Shown: in pieces, positions 1 through 9,347 of the stretch | Position numbering within the stretch: the first letter of the stretch is position 1 | Layout: every line of letters starts with the position of its first letter | DNA from: Pseudomonas sp. NC02 | GTDB taxonomy: Bacteria; Pseudomonadota; Gammaproteobacteria; Pseudomonadales; Pseudomonadaceae | Assembly: GCF_002874965.1 (NCBI RefSeq) | Contig: NZ_CP025624.1 | Span: 2,294,001 to 2,358,000 of the forward strand | Reading direction: 5' to 3' | Length of the DNA: 64,000 nt | Position numbers and translations under genes: made by a program | The notes under the pieces: model-generated | The model's input: the letters and a program-made list of their open reading frames with translations, nothing else | Told to the model about the DNA's origin: nothing | Databases searched by the model: none

Positions 1-56
1 ATAAAGGTGAGGTCGATCAATGAAAGCTGTTTCTTGAACTTGCCTTGGGCTGACAT
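1..56 (-). CDS. Amino-acid permease (APC type), N-terminus only
   Basis: Only the first 18 codons lie in the window, and the gene continues off the left edge. The start ATG is the complement of 54-56, preceded on the minus strand by an AAGAAGG-like ribosome site. The peptide begins MSAQGKFKKQLSLIDLTF, the usual cytoplasmic lead-in and first helix start of APC-superfamily amino-acid permeases of Pseudomonas. It is divergent from the AraC regulator at 268, which is a plausible controller. The family call rests on a very short stretch. Confidence 0.5.
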   Translation of the reverse strand, partial: MSAQGKFKKQLSLIDLTF

Positions 57-267
57 GGCGGCGCCTTCTTGTGGGTTATTGGATAGGCATGCAGTGGCCA
101 TACAGTGAACCCATCAACGGCGCCGCGATTGATGTTTTGCGCAGGCTGCGATGACGAAATCAGCACAATTGCGAGTGCTCGACAGGGCTACCGCCATGCG
201 GCAATCTGCTCGCCAGGCACCGCCCGCCGGGCGCCTGGCCTGTCCGCAAAATGCAGGAGAGAGCGTC

Positions 268-1044
268 ATGATGCAGAGCGCGTTCGCGACCCTATGCCAA
301 GGGAGCGAGTCGAATCGTCCACAGACCATCGAAGAATTACTGGCCGGCGTGGGGTTGCTGTTGCCGATGCTGGACGTGATTCCCAATGCCGCGATCTTTA
401 TCAAGGACGTGCAGGCGCGCTACGTATTGGCCAACCGCACCCTGGTGCAGCGGTGCGGCTTGAAGGACTTGCAACCGCTGTTGGGAAAAACCAGCGCCGA
501 GGTATTTCCCGCGCAGTTGGGGCCCGGCTATACCGAGCAGGATCGGCGGGTGCTGGAGCAGGGATTTGTCCTCGAAGACCAGCTGGAATTGCACCTCTAC
601 GGTACCCGCGAGCCGGGTTGGTGCCTGACCCACAAATGGCCGCTGTACAGCCGCGACGCTGCAATCATCGGCCTGGCGGGCATCTCGGTCGACCTGCAAA
701 CCGCCAGCGAAACCCACCCGGCCTATCAACGGCTGGCGGCGGTGGACGAGCACATCCGGGCGCATTTCAATCGGCGGGTCACGTTGGGTGAACTGACGCG
801 GATCGCCGGGATTTCCGTGGCGCAGCTGGAGCGCTACTGCAAGCGCGTGTTCCACCTGACACCGCGCCAGATGATCCAGAAGGTACGCCTGGAACATGCG
901 CACCGGCTGCTGCATACCGAGCTGCCGATCACTGAGGTGGCGTTGCAGTGCGGGTATACCGACCACAGTGCGTTTACCCGGCAGTTCAAGGCGTTGACCG
1001 GGTTTACGCCGCGCCAGTATCGGCAGGCGACCAGTGTGCGGTGA
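268..1044 (+). CDS. AraC-family regulator with N-terminal PAS domain
   Basis: A 258-residue transcription factor. Residues about 25-150 form a PAS-like sensor (LPMLDVIPNAAIFIKD, YVLANRTL, the GKTSAEVFP stretch). Residues about 155-258 form the AraC double helix-turn-helix, ending in the signature VALQCGYTDHSAFTRQFK and GFTPRQYR. I chose the ATG at 268 because GGAGAG lies 6-7 bases upstream. An open frame extends to 151 but lacks a ribosome site and would add a low-complexity lead. It is divergent from the permease at the left edge, so it may control uptake of a small ligand. The ligand cannot be read from the sequence. Confidence 0.85.
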   Translation: MMQSAFATLCQGSESNRPQTIEELLAGVGLLLPMLDVIPNAAIFIKDVQARYVLANRTLVQRCGLKDLQPLLGKTSAEVFPAQLGPGYTEQDRRVLEQGFVLEDQLELHLYGTREPGWCLTHKWPLYSRDAAIIGLAGISVDLQTASETHPAYQRLAAVDEHIRAHFNRRVTLGELTRIAGISVAQLERYCKRVFHLTPRQMIQKVRLEHAHRLLHTELPITEVALQCGYTDHSAFTRQFKALTGFTPRQYRQATSVR

Positions 1045-1280
1045 TGTCTAATTGGATCTACGTGAATGTCATGAGCAGCGGTGGCGCCAACAAGGAGGGC
1101 GCCAACGCTCTTCGCAGTTGCGCAAACCTGGTCAGTTTTATCCCTGCCGTTGGTGCGACTTATCAAGTCGTCCAGTCCGTGCCGGTGAGTGGCTGCGTGG
1201 TGGATGTCACCGACAAAAGCACCGGGGGCTCTCCCGATTCGTTCAGAAGAGAAGCGGTTATCGGTGGGTGTTCGCCTTGA
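1044..1280 (+). CDS. Hypothetical 78-residue ORF coupled to the AraC gene
   Basis: The ATG overlaps the stop codon of the AraC gene (TGATG), so translation could be coupled. The product has three cysteines, no charge-rich region, no clear signal peptide and no domain I recognise. The frame is also open upstream inside the AraC gene, so the ORF could be a chance opening. I keep it as a weak candidate because it fills most of the gap before the convergent esterase gene. Confidence 0.22.
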   Translation: MSNWIYVNVMSSGGANKEGANALRSCANLVSFIPAVGATYQVVQSVPVSGCVVDVTDKSTGGSPDSFRREAVIGGCSP

Positions 1281-1307
1281 CTCAGTAGGACGGCGTCACC
1301 TGGGTAA

Positions 1308-2222
1308 TCACTGGCCGGCCTTCAACGTTTCAAGCATCGCCTGTGCTGCCAGCGCATGCACCTTGCGCGTCGGATGCCATTCATCCCAGTAGTAATGCGC
1401 ATCCGGGTTTTCACACACCGGCTTCACGTCCGGATAGGTGTGTTGGCAGGGCGTATCCAGGTCTTTCAACCCCGCCACCTGGGGAGCTGCGCGCAGCTTG
1501 TCGCTGAACGCCACGTGGTCGAAGTAGCTGATGCTGACCTGATGCGCCTTAGCCAATGTGCTCAGCACAACCGGCAGTTTTTGTTCCAGTACCTGCTGGT
1601 AGTTTTTCGCGTTCTCGACTTGATTGCCCTGCACCACGGCTGGCACATGACTCAAATCCGTGGTGCCCACTACCATCACGTGTTTTGCGCCCGCTGTAAT
1701 CAGTGTCTCGGTGGCTTTCTGAATATTTGCCACGCTGTTCTGGCTGAGTACGGCAACCGACTCTGGGTGCGAGAAGTCGGCCCATTCAAAAAAGTCGTTG
1801 GCCGAGATGAAAATGAAATACAGCGCCTTCGGGTCGGCTTTGTGTGCCTTGGCGGACTTCAGGTAGTCAGCGATCTGGCCTGAAACGCCGGTGTCGCGGG
1901 CGGGCTCCATCCAGGCGTAGTAGTTGCCATTGCCACTCTTGGCGCCGCCCACTGCGTAGTCGGTCAAGGGTGTTTTCAAGGCGTGGGCCAGGTTCTCGAC
2001 GGCAGTCGGGCCATTGCTCCAGCGGCCCTTCCAGTACAACGAGCCGGGCAGTTCCTGGGCATCCTTGACCTTCAGAGTGGCCAGGGTCTTGGTGAAGCGT
2101 TCACCCGCACCGTTATCGGAGTAGCTATCGCCGAACGCATAGAGGTGATCGTAGCGGGGAGCGCCAAAGGCGGTGGAGGCGGTCAGTACCAATAGAGCGG
2201 CCAAGCAAGCGCGTAGAGTCAT
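1308..2222 (-). CDS. Secreted GDSL/SGNH esterase or lipase
   Basis: 304 residues from the ATG at 2222, which has GGGAGAT just upstream. The longer frame to 2270 has no ribosome site. A signal peptide of about 20 residues (ALLVLTASTAFG) precedes block I, AFGDSYSDNG, with the nucleophile near residue 33. Block III appears as ISANDFF, and the catalytic Asp/His pair as WDEWHP near the C-terminus. These are the conserved blocks of SGNH hydrolases, which cleave ester bonds of lipids or acetylated glycans. The length fits the short secreted form without an autotransporter. The substrate is unknown. Confidence 0.88.
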   Translation of the reverse strand: MTLRACLAALLVLTASTAFGAPRYDHLYAFGDSYSDNGAGERFTKTLATLKVKDAQELPGSLYWKGRWSNGPTAVENLAHALKTPLTDYAVGGAKSGNGNYYAWMEPARDTGVSGQIADYLKSAKAHKADPKALYFIFISANDFFEWADFSHPESVAVLSQNSVANIQKATETLITAGAKHVMVVGTTDLSHVPAVVQGNQVENAKNYQQVLEQKLPVVLSTLAKAHQVSISYFDHVAFSDKLRAAPQVAGLKDLDTPCQHTYPDVKPVCENPDAHYYWDEWHPTRKVHALAAQAMLETLKAGQ

Positions 2223-2387
2223 TGGAAATCTCCCGGGTGGTGCTCCAAGAGTACTGGCGGTGAAGTGCATGCCCGCGGGCGGTTGCGACCTGTGTGTAGC
2301 TGAGGGCGCAAAGACTGTCCTGTATGCGACAGGTGGCTATCGCTGGTAGTGTCCGCAGAATTGGGCATTCACATCAGGAAGATTGAG

Positions 2388-2813
2388 ATGGCATCAGCGA
2401 TAGAGTTGTCTTTTGAAGTTACGGCGCAAGAGCGCCAGGCCATCCTTCAGCCGCTGAGGGCATACAACATCAGCCAATGCGGCGAGAACCCGTTCGAAAC
2501 GTTTGGGCTGTTACTGCGCGATCCCGCCAGCCAGGAAGTGGTGGGCGGCCTGTACGGGAAAATTTCCTATGGCTGGATGTTCATTGAGCTGTTGAGCGTG
2601 CCTGAGTCAATGCGCACTCAAGGCATGGGGTCGCGGCTGATGCGCGCGGCTGAGGAGCTGGCACGAGAGAAGGGCTGTGCGGGGATCTGGCTGGACACCT
2701 TCAGCTTCCAGGCGCCCGGGTTCTACCGGAAGCTGGGTTTCAGCGAGTTCGGGCATATCGCCGAGTACCCGTCAGGGCACACGCGCCACTTTTTCCAGAA
2801 GCACCTGGGCTGA
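2388..2813 (+). CDS. GNAT-family N-acetyltransferase
   Basis: 141 residues. The start at 2388 is preferred because AGGAAG lies just upstream. A GTG at 2349 is in frame but unsupported. Acetyl-CoA binding motif A is visible as RTQGMGSRLM, after a beta strand reading FIELLSVPE. The C-terminal motif GFYRKLGFSEFG is typical of GNAT enzymes, which transfer an acetyl group to an amine. The gene stands alone, and its substrate cannot be inferred. Confidence 0.85.
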   Translation: MASAIELSFEVTAQERQAILQPLRAYNISQCGENPFETFGLLLRDPASQEVVGGLYGKISYGWMFIELLSVPESMRTQGMGSRLMRAAEELAREKGCAGIWLDTFSFQAPGFYRKLGFSEFGHIAEYPSGHTRHFFQKHLG

Positions 2814-2816
2814 GGT

Positions 2817-2930
2817 CTAGCGGGTCACCGATCGCCACGTGACCAAGCCGTCCAGCCCTTTATCGGACTTCAAGTACCTGAGCACGTTCTGCGCCTGGGC
2901 CTTCTCTTCAAACGGTCCGACAAATGCCCT
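2817..2930 (-). pseudogene. Remnant of a SPOR-domain protein
   Basis: On the minus strand one frame reads a SPOR-like C-terminus containing AFVGPFEEKAQAQNVLRY and then KSDKGLDGLVTW, ending at a TAG at 2817-2819. An in-frame TAG (2931-2933) sits immediately upstream and no start codon is available, so only about 38 codons survive. SPOR domains bind denuded peptidoglycan at the division site. I read this as the tail of a decayed or deleted gene. The rest of 2931-3150 shows no coding signal. Confidence 0.55.
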
Positions 2931-3150
2931 CTAACGCTTCAAACACCCACAAACTTTATTGGATTGCAGCAACAATTTTTCTTGTTGGACACCTCCCTCC
3001 CCAAGCAGCAAAGATGCGGCCACTGACGCTCGACCTTCCAGGTCAACAATAAAAAATCGAGCCGGGCTGCACGCCGTTTTCTTGCAGTGAACCCTTTGTT
3101 CACTACCTGCTTTACTGGCGCCGCAGCGCGCACTTAAGGACCTCACCACC

Positions 3151-3864
3151 ATGCAAACTGTTGTGAACCTATGGCCGCTGATTGGCGTACTCGTCATCGT
3201 GGTCGGCTTTGTGTTGCGCTTCAATCCGCTGCTGGTCGTCACGGCGGCAGCGATTGCCACCGGGTTTGCCGCCCACTTTCCACTGGAAAAGATCCTCGCC
3301 ACCATGGGCGACGGCTTCCTCCAGACTCGCGCCTTGCAATTGATCCTGTTGTTGCCCCTGGCTGTCATCGGCTTGCTGGAGCGCCATGGCTTGCGCCTGC
3401 ATGCGCAAAACTGGATCGCGCGCTTTGAGCGGGCCACGGTTGGGCGCTTGCTGATCATCTATCTCTTTGTGCGTGAATCCACAGCGGCCATGGGCCTGAC
3501 GAGCCTGGGCGGGCACCCGCAGATGGTGCGCCCGTTGCTGGCGCCGATGGCGGAAGGCGCGGCGGAAAAACGCTATGGCAAACTCCCCGACAAGCTTCGC
3601 CACAAGGTCCTGGCCATGTGTGCCGCGACCGACAACGTAGGGCTGTTTTTTGGCGAGGATATCTTCGTCGCCTTTGGTGCGATTGCGTTGATGCACACGT
3701 TCCTGCTGGGTTCGGGGATTGATGTCGAGCCTCTGCACATTGCGGTCTGGGGCATCCCGACGGCGATCTGCGCCTTCATCATTCACGCGATTCGCTTGCA
3801 CCGCTTTGACCGAATGCTGACCCGAGAGCTGTTGCCGGCCAACACAGCGGAGGCGGCGCAATGA
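3151..3864 (+). CDS. DUF969 membrane protein, putative 5-oxoproline transporter subunit
   Basis: 237 residues with several hydrophobic helices (WPLIGVLVIVVGFVL, LQLILLLPLAVIGLL, and others). The central stretch RESTAAMGLTSLGGHPQMVRP and the DNVGLFFGEDIFVAFGA segment are typical of DUF969. This family is paired with DUF979 and a pyroglutamyl peptidase and is regarded as half of a 5-oxoproline (pyroglutamate) uptake system. It overlaps the DUF979 gene by 4 bases and starts a three-gene operon ending in pcp. Confidence 0.85.
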   Translation: MQTVVNLWPLIGVLVIVVGFVLRFNPLLVVTAAAIATGFAAHFPLEKILATMGDGFLQTRALQLILLLPLAVIGLLERHGLRLHAQNWIARFERATVGRLLIIYLFVRESTAAMGLTSLGGHPQMVRPLLAPMAEGAAEKRYGKLPDKLRHKVLAMCAATDNVGLFFGEDIFVAFGAIALMHTFLLGSGIDVEPLHIAVWGIPTAICAFIIHAIRLHRFDRMLTRELLPANTAEAAQ

Positions 3865-4811
3865 TCATTTCCATTCAATACCTGTACTGGCTGGCCGGCG
3901 TTCTGCTGGTGATCACCGCCGGGATGATCCTGATGGATCGCACCCACCCCAAGCGCTGGTCGAGTTCGTTGTTCTGGCTGCTGTTTGCCATTCCGTTCCT
4001 GGTGGGGGAGCGCCTGCCCTCGGTGGTGGTCGGCGTGGGCGTGGTGGTGATGGCACTCATCGCGGGCCTGGGCGGCGTAGGCCGCGGCGCGCATGCCCAG
4101 TTGCATGACAAGGCCGCACGGGCCAGCGCTGGTCGCCTGGGGCATAAATTGTTTATCCCGGCATTGGCCATTCCGTTGACCACGGTGATCGGCTCGGTAT
4201 TGCTCAAACACACCGAGATCGGCGGCGTGCCGCTGCTGGACCCGAAGAACACCACCTTTGTTTCCCTGGGTATCGGCTGCCTGATTGCACTGGCGCTGGC
4301 CTGCTGGCTGACGCGGGACACCCCGGTGCAAGCCCTTCGCGAATCCCGGCGCCTCACCGAAGCGCTGGGCTGGGCGATGGTGCTGCCGCAGATGCTGGCG
4401 ATGCTCGGGCTGTTGTTCAACGAAGCGGGCGTGGGCACAGCGGTGGCGCACATCACCACCACCTATATCAACCTGGATTACAAGCTGGTAGCGGTGATGG
4501 TGTATGTGTTGGGCATGGCACTGTTTACCGTGATCATGGGCAATGGCTTTGCCGCCTTCCCGGTGATGACCGGCGGCGTTGGCGTACCGGTGCTGGTAGG
4601 CATCTACGGCGGCAACCCGGCGGTGATGGCTGCCATCGGCATGTTCTCCGGTTACTGCGGTACGCTGATGACACCCATGGCGGCCAACTTCAATATTGTC
4701 CCGGCAGCGTTGCTGGAGCTGCCGGATAAAAACGCGGTCATCAAGGCACAGATGCCGACCGCGTTGATGATGCTGGTGGTCAATATTGTCCTGCTCTACC
4801 TGCTGATGTGA
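3861..4811 (+). CDS. DUF979 membrane protein, putative 5-oxoproline transporter subunit
   Basis: 316 residues, about nine hydrophobic segments and few charged residues between them. The conserved NGFAAFPVMTGGVGVPVL and GYCGTLMTPMAANFN blocks match DUF979. It overlaps the upstream DUF969 gene by 4 bases and lies 7 bases before pcp. Together the operon would bring 5-oxoproline or pyroglutamyl peptides into the cell and process them. The membrane location is clear, and the substrate is inferred from family and neighbours. Confidence 0.85.
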   Translation: MIISIQYLYWLAGVLLVITAGMILMDRTHPKRWSSSLFWLLFAIPFLVGERLPSVVVGVGVVVMALIAGLGGVGRGAHAQLHDKAARASAGRLGHKLFIPALAIPLTTVIGSVLLKHTEIGGVPLLDPKNTTFVSLGIGCLIALALACWLTRDTPVQALRESRRLTEALGWAMVLPQMLAMLGLLFNEAGVGTAVAHITTTYINLDYKLVAVMVYVLGMALFTVIMGNGFAAFPVMTGGVGVPVLVGIYGGNPAVMAAIGMFSGYCGTLMTPMAANFNIVPAALLELPDKNAVIKAQMPTALMMLVVNIVLLYLLM

Positions 4812-4818
4812 GGCTGAA

Positions 4819-5466
4819 ATGCGCACTGTATTGCTGACGGGTTTCGAACCGTTTGACCAAGACCTTGTCAACCCGTCCTGGGAGGCGGTACGTCTGTTGG
4901 AGGGTGTGCAGCTGGGCGCTGATGTGCGGATTGTCGCGCGGCAGTTACCCTGTGCCTTTGCCACGGCGGGCGAGCGCCTGGCTCAGCTGTTGGCCGAACA
5001 CCGCCCGCAGATGGTCATTGCTGTCGGGCTGGGCCCCGGGCGCAGTGATATTTCCATCGAGCGGGTCGCGATCAACCTCAATGACGCGCGGATTCCGGAC
5101 AACCTGGGTGAGCAACCTGTCGACACGGAAGTGCTGCCCGGCGGCCCTGCGGCCTACTTCGGCACCTTGCCGAGCAAGGCCATGGTAAGGGCCGTGCGCG
5201 AGGCCGGCATTGGGGCCAGCGTGTCGCAAACCGCCGGCACTTTCGTGTGCAACCAGGTGTTCTATCTGTTGCAACACGCGCTCGCCGGGTCAGGGGTACG
5301 CAGCGGTTTCATCCATGTGCCGTGGCTGCCCGAGCAGGTGGTGGGCCGAATACCCGAGCCGGCCTCGATGGCGTTGCCGATGCAGGTCGAGGGCTTGCGG
5401 ATTGCGCTGCTGACGGCCTGGAATACCCTGGTGGATATCACTGAAACGGGTGGGCAAGTCAGCTGA
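4819..5466 (+). CDS. pcp: Pyroglutamyl-peptidase I
   Basis: 215 residues, the normal length for this cytosolic cysteine peptidase, which removes N-terminal pyroglutamate from peptides. It opens with VLLTGFEPFD. The catalytic Glu region is ERVAINLNDARIPDN, the Cys lies in GTFVCNQVFY and the His in FIHVPWLPEQ, so the triad is complete. It is the last gene of the DUF969-DUF979-pcp operon. Its 3' end overlaps the convergent sensor kinase gene by 8 bases. Confidence 0.96.
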   Translation: MRTVLLTGFEPFDQDLVNPSWEAVRLLEGVQLGADVRIVARQLPCAFATAGERLAQLLAEHRPQMVIAVGLGPGRSDISIERVAINLNDARIPDNLGEQPVDTEVLPGGPAAYFGTLPSKAMVRAVREAGIGASVSQTAGTFVCNQVFYLLQHALAGSGVRSGFIHVPWLPEQVVGRIPEPASMALPMQVEGLRIALLTAWNTLVDITETGGQVS

Positions 5467-6871
5467 GGTTTTCGGCTTCGCGTCCCGGGAAAAACAACGC
5501 AAAGCATGTCACACCGTTCTCGCTGCTCACGCTGTATCGGCCGTTATGCAACTGCATGATGGTCGCGACAATCGACAGCCCCAATCCATTGGAATGCGCC
5601 GAACGCTCCCGTGATTCATCCACGCGATAAAACCGCTCGAACAACCTGGGCAAGTGCTCCGCCGGGATGGTCGCGCCGTGGTTGGTCACTGTCAGGTTGA
5701 TGCCTTCGGCGCAGGGTGTGGCCTGGATCAGCAGTTCAGAGGCGGGCGCACCATATTTGATGGCGTTGGCGCACAGGTTGGCCAGGGCACGGCGCAGCAG
5801 CATCGGCTCGGCCCAGATCACACCGGCGCCCTGGGCGAGGATGCTGATGTCGACATCGCCCGCCAGGCCTTCGAAGTAGTCGGCCATGCGTTCCACTTCG
5901 TCGGCCGCGTCCAGTTCCTGGCGCTGGCGCAGCGCACTGGCCGGGTCGGTGCGGGCTAGGAACAGCATGTTGTCGAGCATGCGCGCCAGGCGTTCGAGTT
6001 CTTCGACGTTGGAGGCCAGCAGTTGCTGGTAGGCCTCGATGCTACGGTGTTGCTGCAGCGCCACCTGGGTTTCCCCGAGCAAGTTATTGATCGGCGTGCG
6101 CAGTTCGTGGGCCATGTCGGTGGAGACCTGGCCCAGTTGCACAAAACCCTTGGCCAGGCGTTCGAGCATGGTGTTGAACGAATCAATCATCGGCAGCAGT
6201 TCTTTGGGGGCGCCGTGGCTGTCGAGGCGCGCGGCGAGGTTGCCGACGCCGATGCCCTGGGCATGCACGGCCAAGCGCCGCAATGGCAGCAGGCCGCGAT
6301 GCACCATCAGGTAACCGACCACCGCCAGTACCAATGCCGCGATGCTGGCGAGGATATAGACACTCAGCCGGTAGCTGGCGAGCACTGCGGTGCGCTCGGT
6401 CATCAACCGCCCGGTAGTGACTTGCAGGCTGCCCAGGTCGCCTGAATCGATGGTGGCGGCGAGGGTGGAGAAGGGGACGCCATTGACGCCGGGTAAATGC
6501 TGCACGTCGGCGAATTCCAGGGCGTGGTCCCGGGGCACCGGTGCAACGTCGGGCATGTCGATGTTGCCGGGGTTCACTTCCAGCAGCGGTTTCTGCCCGG
6601 GTGCGGCGATGCTCAGTACCGATTCGCGGTTGCCGAGCATATTCTGGAACAGTTCGGGCTTGGTCTTGATCAGGTCCAGGGTGTTGCTGTCGTTCAGCAG
6701 GTTGCGCAGTTGGTCGACGCGGTAGATCAGCGCAGCGTCGTCACGGTGGATCAGTTCGCGCTCAAGGTCGCGGTACAGCGCCACGCCGAGGGTTGCCAGC
6801 AGGGCGAACGCCAGCAGGGCGAAGATCAGCGCCAGGCGCAGCGTCAGGGAGTAATGCCGGGGCTTGCTCAT
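5459..6871 (-). CDS. CusS-like heavy-metal sensor histidine kinase
   Basis: 470 residues. Helix 1 lies near residues 9-30, followed by a periplasmic loop of about 140 residues, helix 2 ([17 protein letters not shown]) and HAMP ([16 protein letters not shown]). The H-box is [20 protein letters not shown], then come the N-box NAIKYGAP and the G-box SNGLGLSIV. The arrangement is that of IrlB/CusS-type metal sensors. The start overlaps the stop of the response regulator by 4 bases, so the pair is co-translated. The metal, probably Cu or Ag by analogy, is not proven by the sequence. Confidence 0.9.
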   Translation of the reverse strand: MSKPRHYSLTLRLALIFALLAFALLATLGVALYRDLERELIHRDDAALIYRVDQLRNLLNDSNTLDLIKTKPELFQNMLGNRESVLSIAAPGQKPLLEVNPGNIDMPDVAPVPRDHALEFADVQHLPGVNGVPFSTLAATIDSGDLGSLQVTTGRLMTERTAVLASYRLSVYILASIAALVLAVVGYLMVHRGLLPLRRLAVHAQGIGVGNLAARLDSHGAPKELLPMIDSFNTMLERLAKGFVQLGQVSTDMAHELRTPINNLLGETQVALQQHRSIEAYQQLLASNVEELERLARMLDNMLFLARTDPASALRQRQELDAADEVERMADYFEGLAGDVDISILAQGAGVIWAEPMLLRRALANLCANAIKYGAPASELLIQATPCAEGINLTVTNHGATIPAEHLPRLFERFYRVDESRERSAHSNGLGLSIVATIMQLHNGRYSVSSENGVTCFALFFPGREAENLS

Positions 6872-7539
6872 GGTTGCGTATCGAAGCGATAGCCGATGCC
6901 GCGCACGCTATGGATCAGCTTGAGCTGGAACGGGTCGTCGATTTTCAGGCGCAGGCGGCGCACGGCCACGTCGACCACATTGGTGTCGCTGTCGAAATTC
7001 ATGTCCCACACCCTTGAGGCGATCAGCGAGCGCGAGAGTACCTGGTCCTGATGGGTGGCGAACAAGTGCAACAAGGCGAACTCCTTGTTGGTCAGGGTGA
7101 TGCGCACGCCGCCACGGCTGACGCGGCGCTTGAGCACGTCGATCTGCAGGTCGGCGATCTGCAAGTGTTCTTCTTCACGGCTTGGCCCGCGCCGGGTCAG
7201 GGTGCGCAGGCGCGCCACCAGTTCGGCGAAGGAAAACGGCTTGATCAGGTAATCGTCGGCGCCCAGTTCCAGGCCCTTGATGCGGTCGGCAATATCGTCC
7301 CGGGCGGTCAGGAACAGCACCGGCGTGTCGGCTTCCTTGCGCAGGCGACGCAGCACTTCCCAGCCGTCCATCTTCGGCATCATCACGTCCAGCACGATCA
7401 CGTCGAACGGGGTTTCCAGGGCCTGGTGCAAACCGTCCACGCCATCGCGGGCAAGGCTCACGGAGTAACCCAGTTCCTGCAGGCCGTTAAGCAGGTAGTT
7501 GCCCGCCTTGGGCTCGTCTTCGACTACGAGGATATTCAT
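6868..7539 (-). CDS. CusR/CopR-like OmpR-family response regulator
   Basis: 223 residues. The receiver domain has the acidic pair VVEDE, the phosphoacceptor Asp in [20 protein letters not shown] and the KPFSF lysine. The C-terminal winged helix includes [16 protein letters not shown] and [15 protein letters not shown] and ends YRFDTQP. It is the first gene of the two-component pair. A DUF2790 gene transcribed the same way lies 51 bases upstream and is a likely target or cotranscribed partner. Confidence 0.93.
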   Translation of the reverse strand: MNILVVEDEPKAGNYLLNGLQELGYSVSLARDGVDGLHQALETPFDVIVLDVMMPKMDGWEVLRRLRKEADTPVLFLTARDDIADRIKGLELGADDYLIKPFSFAELVARLRTLTRRGPSREEEHLQIADLQIDVLKRRVSRGGVRITLTNKEFALLHLFATHQDQVLSRSLIASRVWDMNFDSDTNVVDVAVRRLRLKIDDPFQLKLIHSVRGIGYRFDTQP

Positions 7540-7590
7540 GGGATTCGCCCTGGTGATGTGCAGTTCTTGCGTGGCGCAAGTGTAGCCCGA

Positions 7591-7848
7591 TCAATTGTCA
7601 TTGGGGCAGCCGATGCCCTGTACTTGATAGTCCAGCACGTGTTCGCGGCCCTGGCTGTCGAGGTAGTCGAGGCGCGCAGGGACAATGCCGCACTGGCCGT
7701 AGGTATCGGTGCTCGACAGTACTTTGGCCACGTCCATGTGCATGAAGAAGCCGGGGGTGTCATGGATCACCGAGGTGGTGGCGGTGGTATCGGCAAAGGC
7801 CGAGCCGGTGGCGAGGAGGGCAGCAAAGCCGAGGATAAACAGTTTCAT
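7591..7848 (-). CDS. Small exported DUF2790 protein
   Basis: 85 residues from the ATG at 7848, with AGAGAG upstream. A signal peptide (MKLFILGFAALLATGSAFA) is followed by the DUF2790 core: MHMDVAKVLSSTDTYGQCG, VPARLDYLDSQG and a closing GIGCPND with the second cysteine, which likely forms a disulfide. The family is common in Pseudomonas beside metal-responsive two-component systems, as here. No biochemical function is established that I can cite. Confidence 0.82.
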   Translation of the reverse strand: MKLFILGFAALLATGSAFADTTATTSVIHDTPGFFMHMDVAKVLSSTDTYGQCGIVPARLDYLDSQGREHVLDYQVQGIGCPNDN

Positions 7849-7959
7849 GGCGGTATCTCTCTTTAAAGGTTGGCTGCCGGTATCCGGCAGTGAGTTCACA
7901 GTAACCAGGCGACACAAACAGCCAGCCAACAGGATGATGACAAGATCGTAATGAAGGGC

Positions 7960-8730
7960 TTAAGGCTGGCGGCCGGACGCTTCGAGGATCAGGTCGGTGA
8001 TTTCCTTGGCGTGGGAAACCAGGGACAAGTGGCTCGATGGCACCTCGATGGTGGTGGCGTTCATGCGCTTGGCGAGAAAGCGTTCCAGGTCCGGGTTGAT
8101 GGTCTGGTCATTGCTGGACACCGCATACCAGGACGGCTTGGTGTGCCACGCGGCGTTGACGGTGCGACCGCTGAACAGGGTCTTGGCGATCGGTTGTTGC
8201 ACGGCGTACAGCTCCATGGCCTTGGCGTGGGGTACATCGGCGGCAAAGTACTTGAGGAAGGCGTCCTGATTCAGGGTCAGGTAACCGTCGTGCTCCACCA
8301 CACCGGCCCGCACGGGTGTGCTTGGGTACTTGGCGGACAGGGCGACGAAGTCTTCGTTGGCGTCCGGAGCGCGGGCGGCGACGTATACCAGGGAGCTGAC
8401 CTTGGGGTTGACCCCGGCGTCGCTGACCACGGTGCCGGCGTAGGAATGGCCGACCAGCACGGTAGGACCGTCCTGTTGATCGAGTACGCGATTGGTGGCA
8501 GCGACGTCATCCGCCACCGAGGTCAGCGGGTTTTGCACGGCGGTTACATGCAAGCCGGCGGCCTGCAGGCGGGTAATCACTTCGGACCAGCTGGAACCGT
8601 CGGCCCAGGAGCCGTGTACCAGCACTACGTTATTGGCTTTCACCGGTGCAATCGGGCCGGCCACGGCGGCGCCGGTCCCCAGCATCAACAGGCTGGCGGC
8701 GATCAGGCAGAGTTTGCTTGCAGGTTTCAT
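7960..8730 (-). CDS. Exported alpha/beta hydrolase
   Basis: 256 residues from the ATG at 8730. A signal-like N-terminus (LCLIAASLLMLGTGAAVA) precedes a compact alpha/beta-hydrolase fold: the oxyanion HGSWADGSSW, nucleophile elbow VLVGHSYAG, and a C-terminal SSHLSLVSH carrying the catalytic His. The family (EstC/salicylate-esterase-like) acts on small esters or amides. The frame reads on upstream to 8892 without start support. No operon partner is evident. Confidence 0.82.
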   Translation of the reverse strand: MKPASKLCLIAASLLMLGTGAAVAGPIAPVKANNVVLVHGSWADGSSWSEVITRLQAAGLHVTAVQNPLTSVADDVAATNRVLDQQDGPTVLVGHSYAGTVVSDAGVNPKVSSLVYVAARAPDANEDFVALSAKYPSTPVRAGVVEHDGYLTLNQDAFLKYFAADVPHAKAMELYAVQQPIAKTLFSGRTVNAAWHTKPSWYAVSSNDQTINPDLERFLAKRMNATTIEVPSSHLSLVSHAKEITDLILEASGRQP

Positions 8731-8891
8731 GGGCGGGCTCGCTTCATTTTCAGTGGGAAGTTGGGTCACCCGCTGTGGGTGACTGACGACTTCACTGTAT
8801 GAAGTGAGGGTGAGGGCAACACTGACAGCTTGATGACAAGTTTGTAATGCAATGGGCAGCCGGAAGGCTGCCCTGGTTGGACGGTGACCCA

Positions 8892-9104
8892 TCAGACAGT
8901 ACGGGCTGCTTGCAGGCGTTCAGCGCCGCCTTCCGCCAGGCCGCGTTCGTGCAGGCGATCTGCGCCGCCCTCGGCGAGCAGGTGGGATGACTGGTCTTTG
9001 ACCGCGCCAGCGTGGGTGTCGGCCGACGCCATGGATGACAGCCCGAGGCCCGCGATGACAGTCAGGCCGAGTACCAGGGACGAAGCTTTCGAGAGATTGA
9101 ACAT
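8892..9104 (-). CDS. Small exported protein with AEGG repeats
   Basis: 70 residues. TAGGAG lies shortly before the ATG. A signal peptide ends near SSMASA, and the mature part contains two copies of a motif reading LAEGGADRLHERG and LAEGGAERLQ. Such short, repeat-tailed exported proteins are frequent in Pseudomonas, but their role is unknown to me. The next 240 bases, to the HAD gene, contain no gene that I can support. Confidence 0.7.
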   Translation of the reverse strand: MFNLSKASSLVLGLTVIAGLGLSSMASADTHAGAVKDQSSHLLAEGGADRLHERGLAEGGAERLQAARTV

Positions 9105-9347
9105 GATGAGGCTCCTACGCGTGAGTCAGCCGGATTGGCTGGTGGTCGTAGTTAATCGCCGGGGTGTATCTGCCATGTGTGCCCAGGCGTGGCGAAATGC
9201 GGGTTCGCGTATCCAGGCGGGGTTCCCATACAGTCCGATACAAACCACGGGAAGGTTTACAGCGTTTGGGCCGATCCGTAGATTGCACCAGGCAAGTGGT
9301 TCGTCAGCGCCCAAGACCGGGTGACGAAAGCAAGAGGAAGCCGAGCA

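Noticed and set aside
1044..1392. Extra small plus-strand frames after the AraC gene
   Set aside because: Other than the weakly supported 78-residue ORF, the frames lack ribosome sites and overlap the convergent esterase gene.
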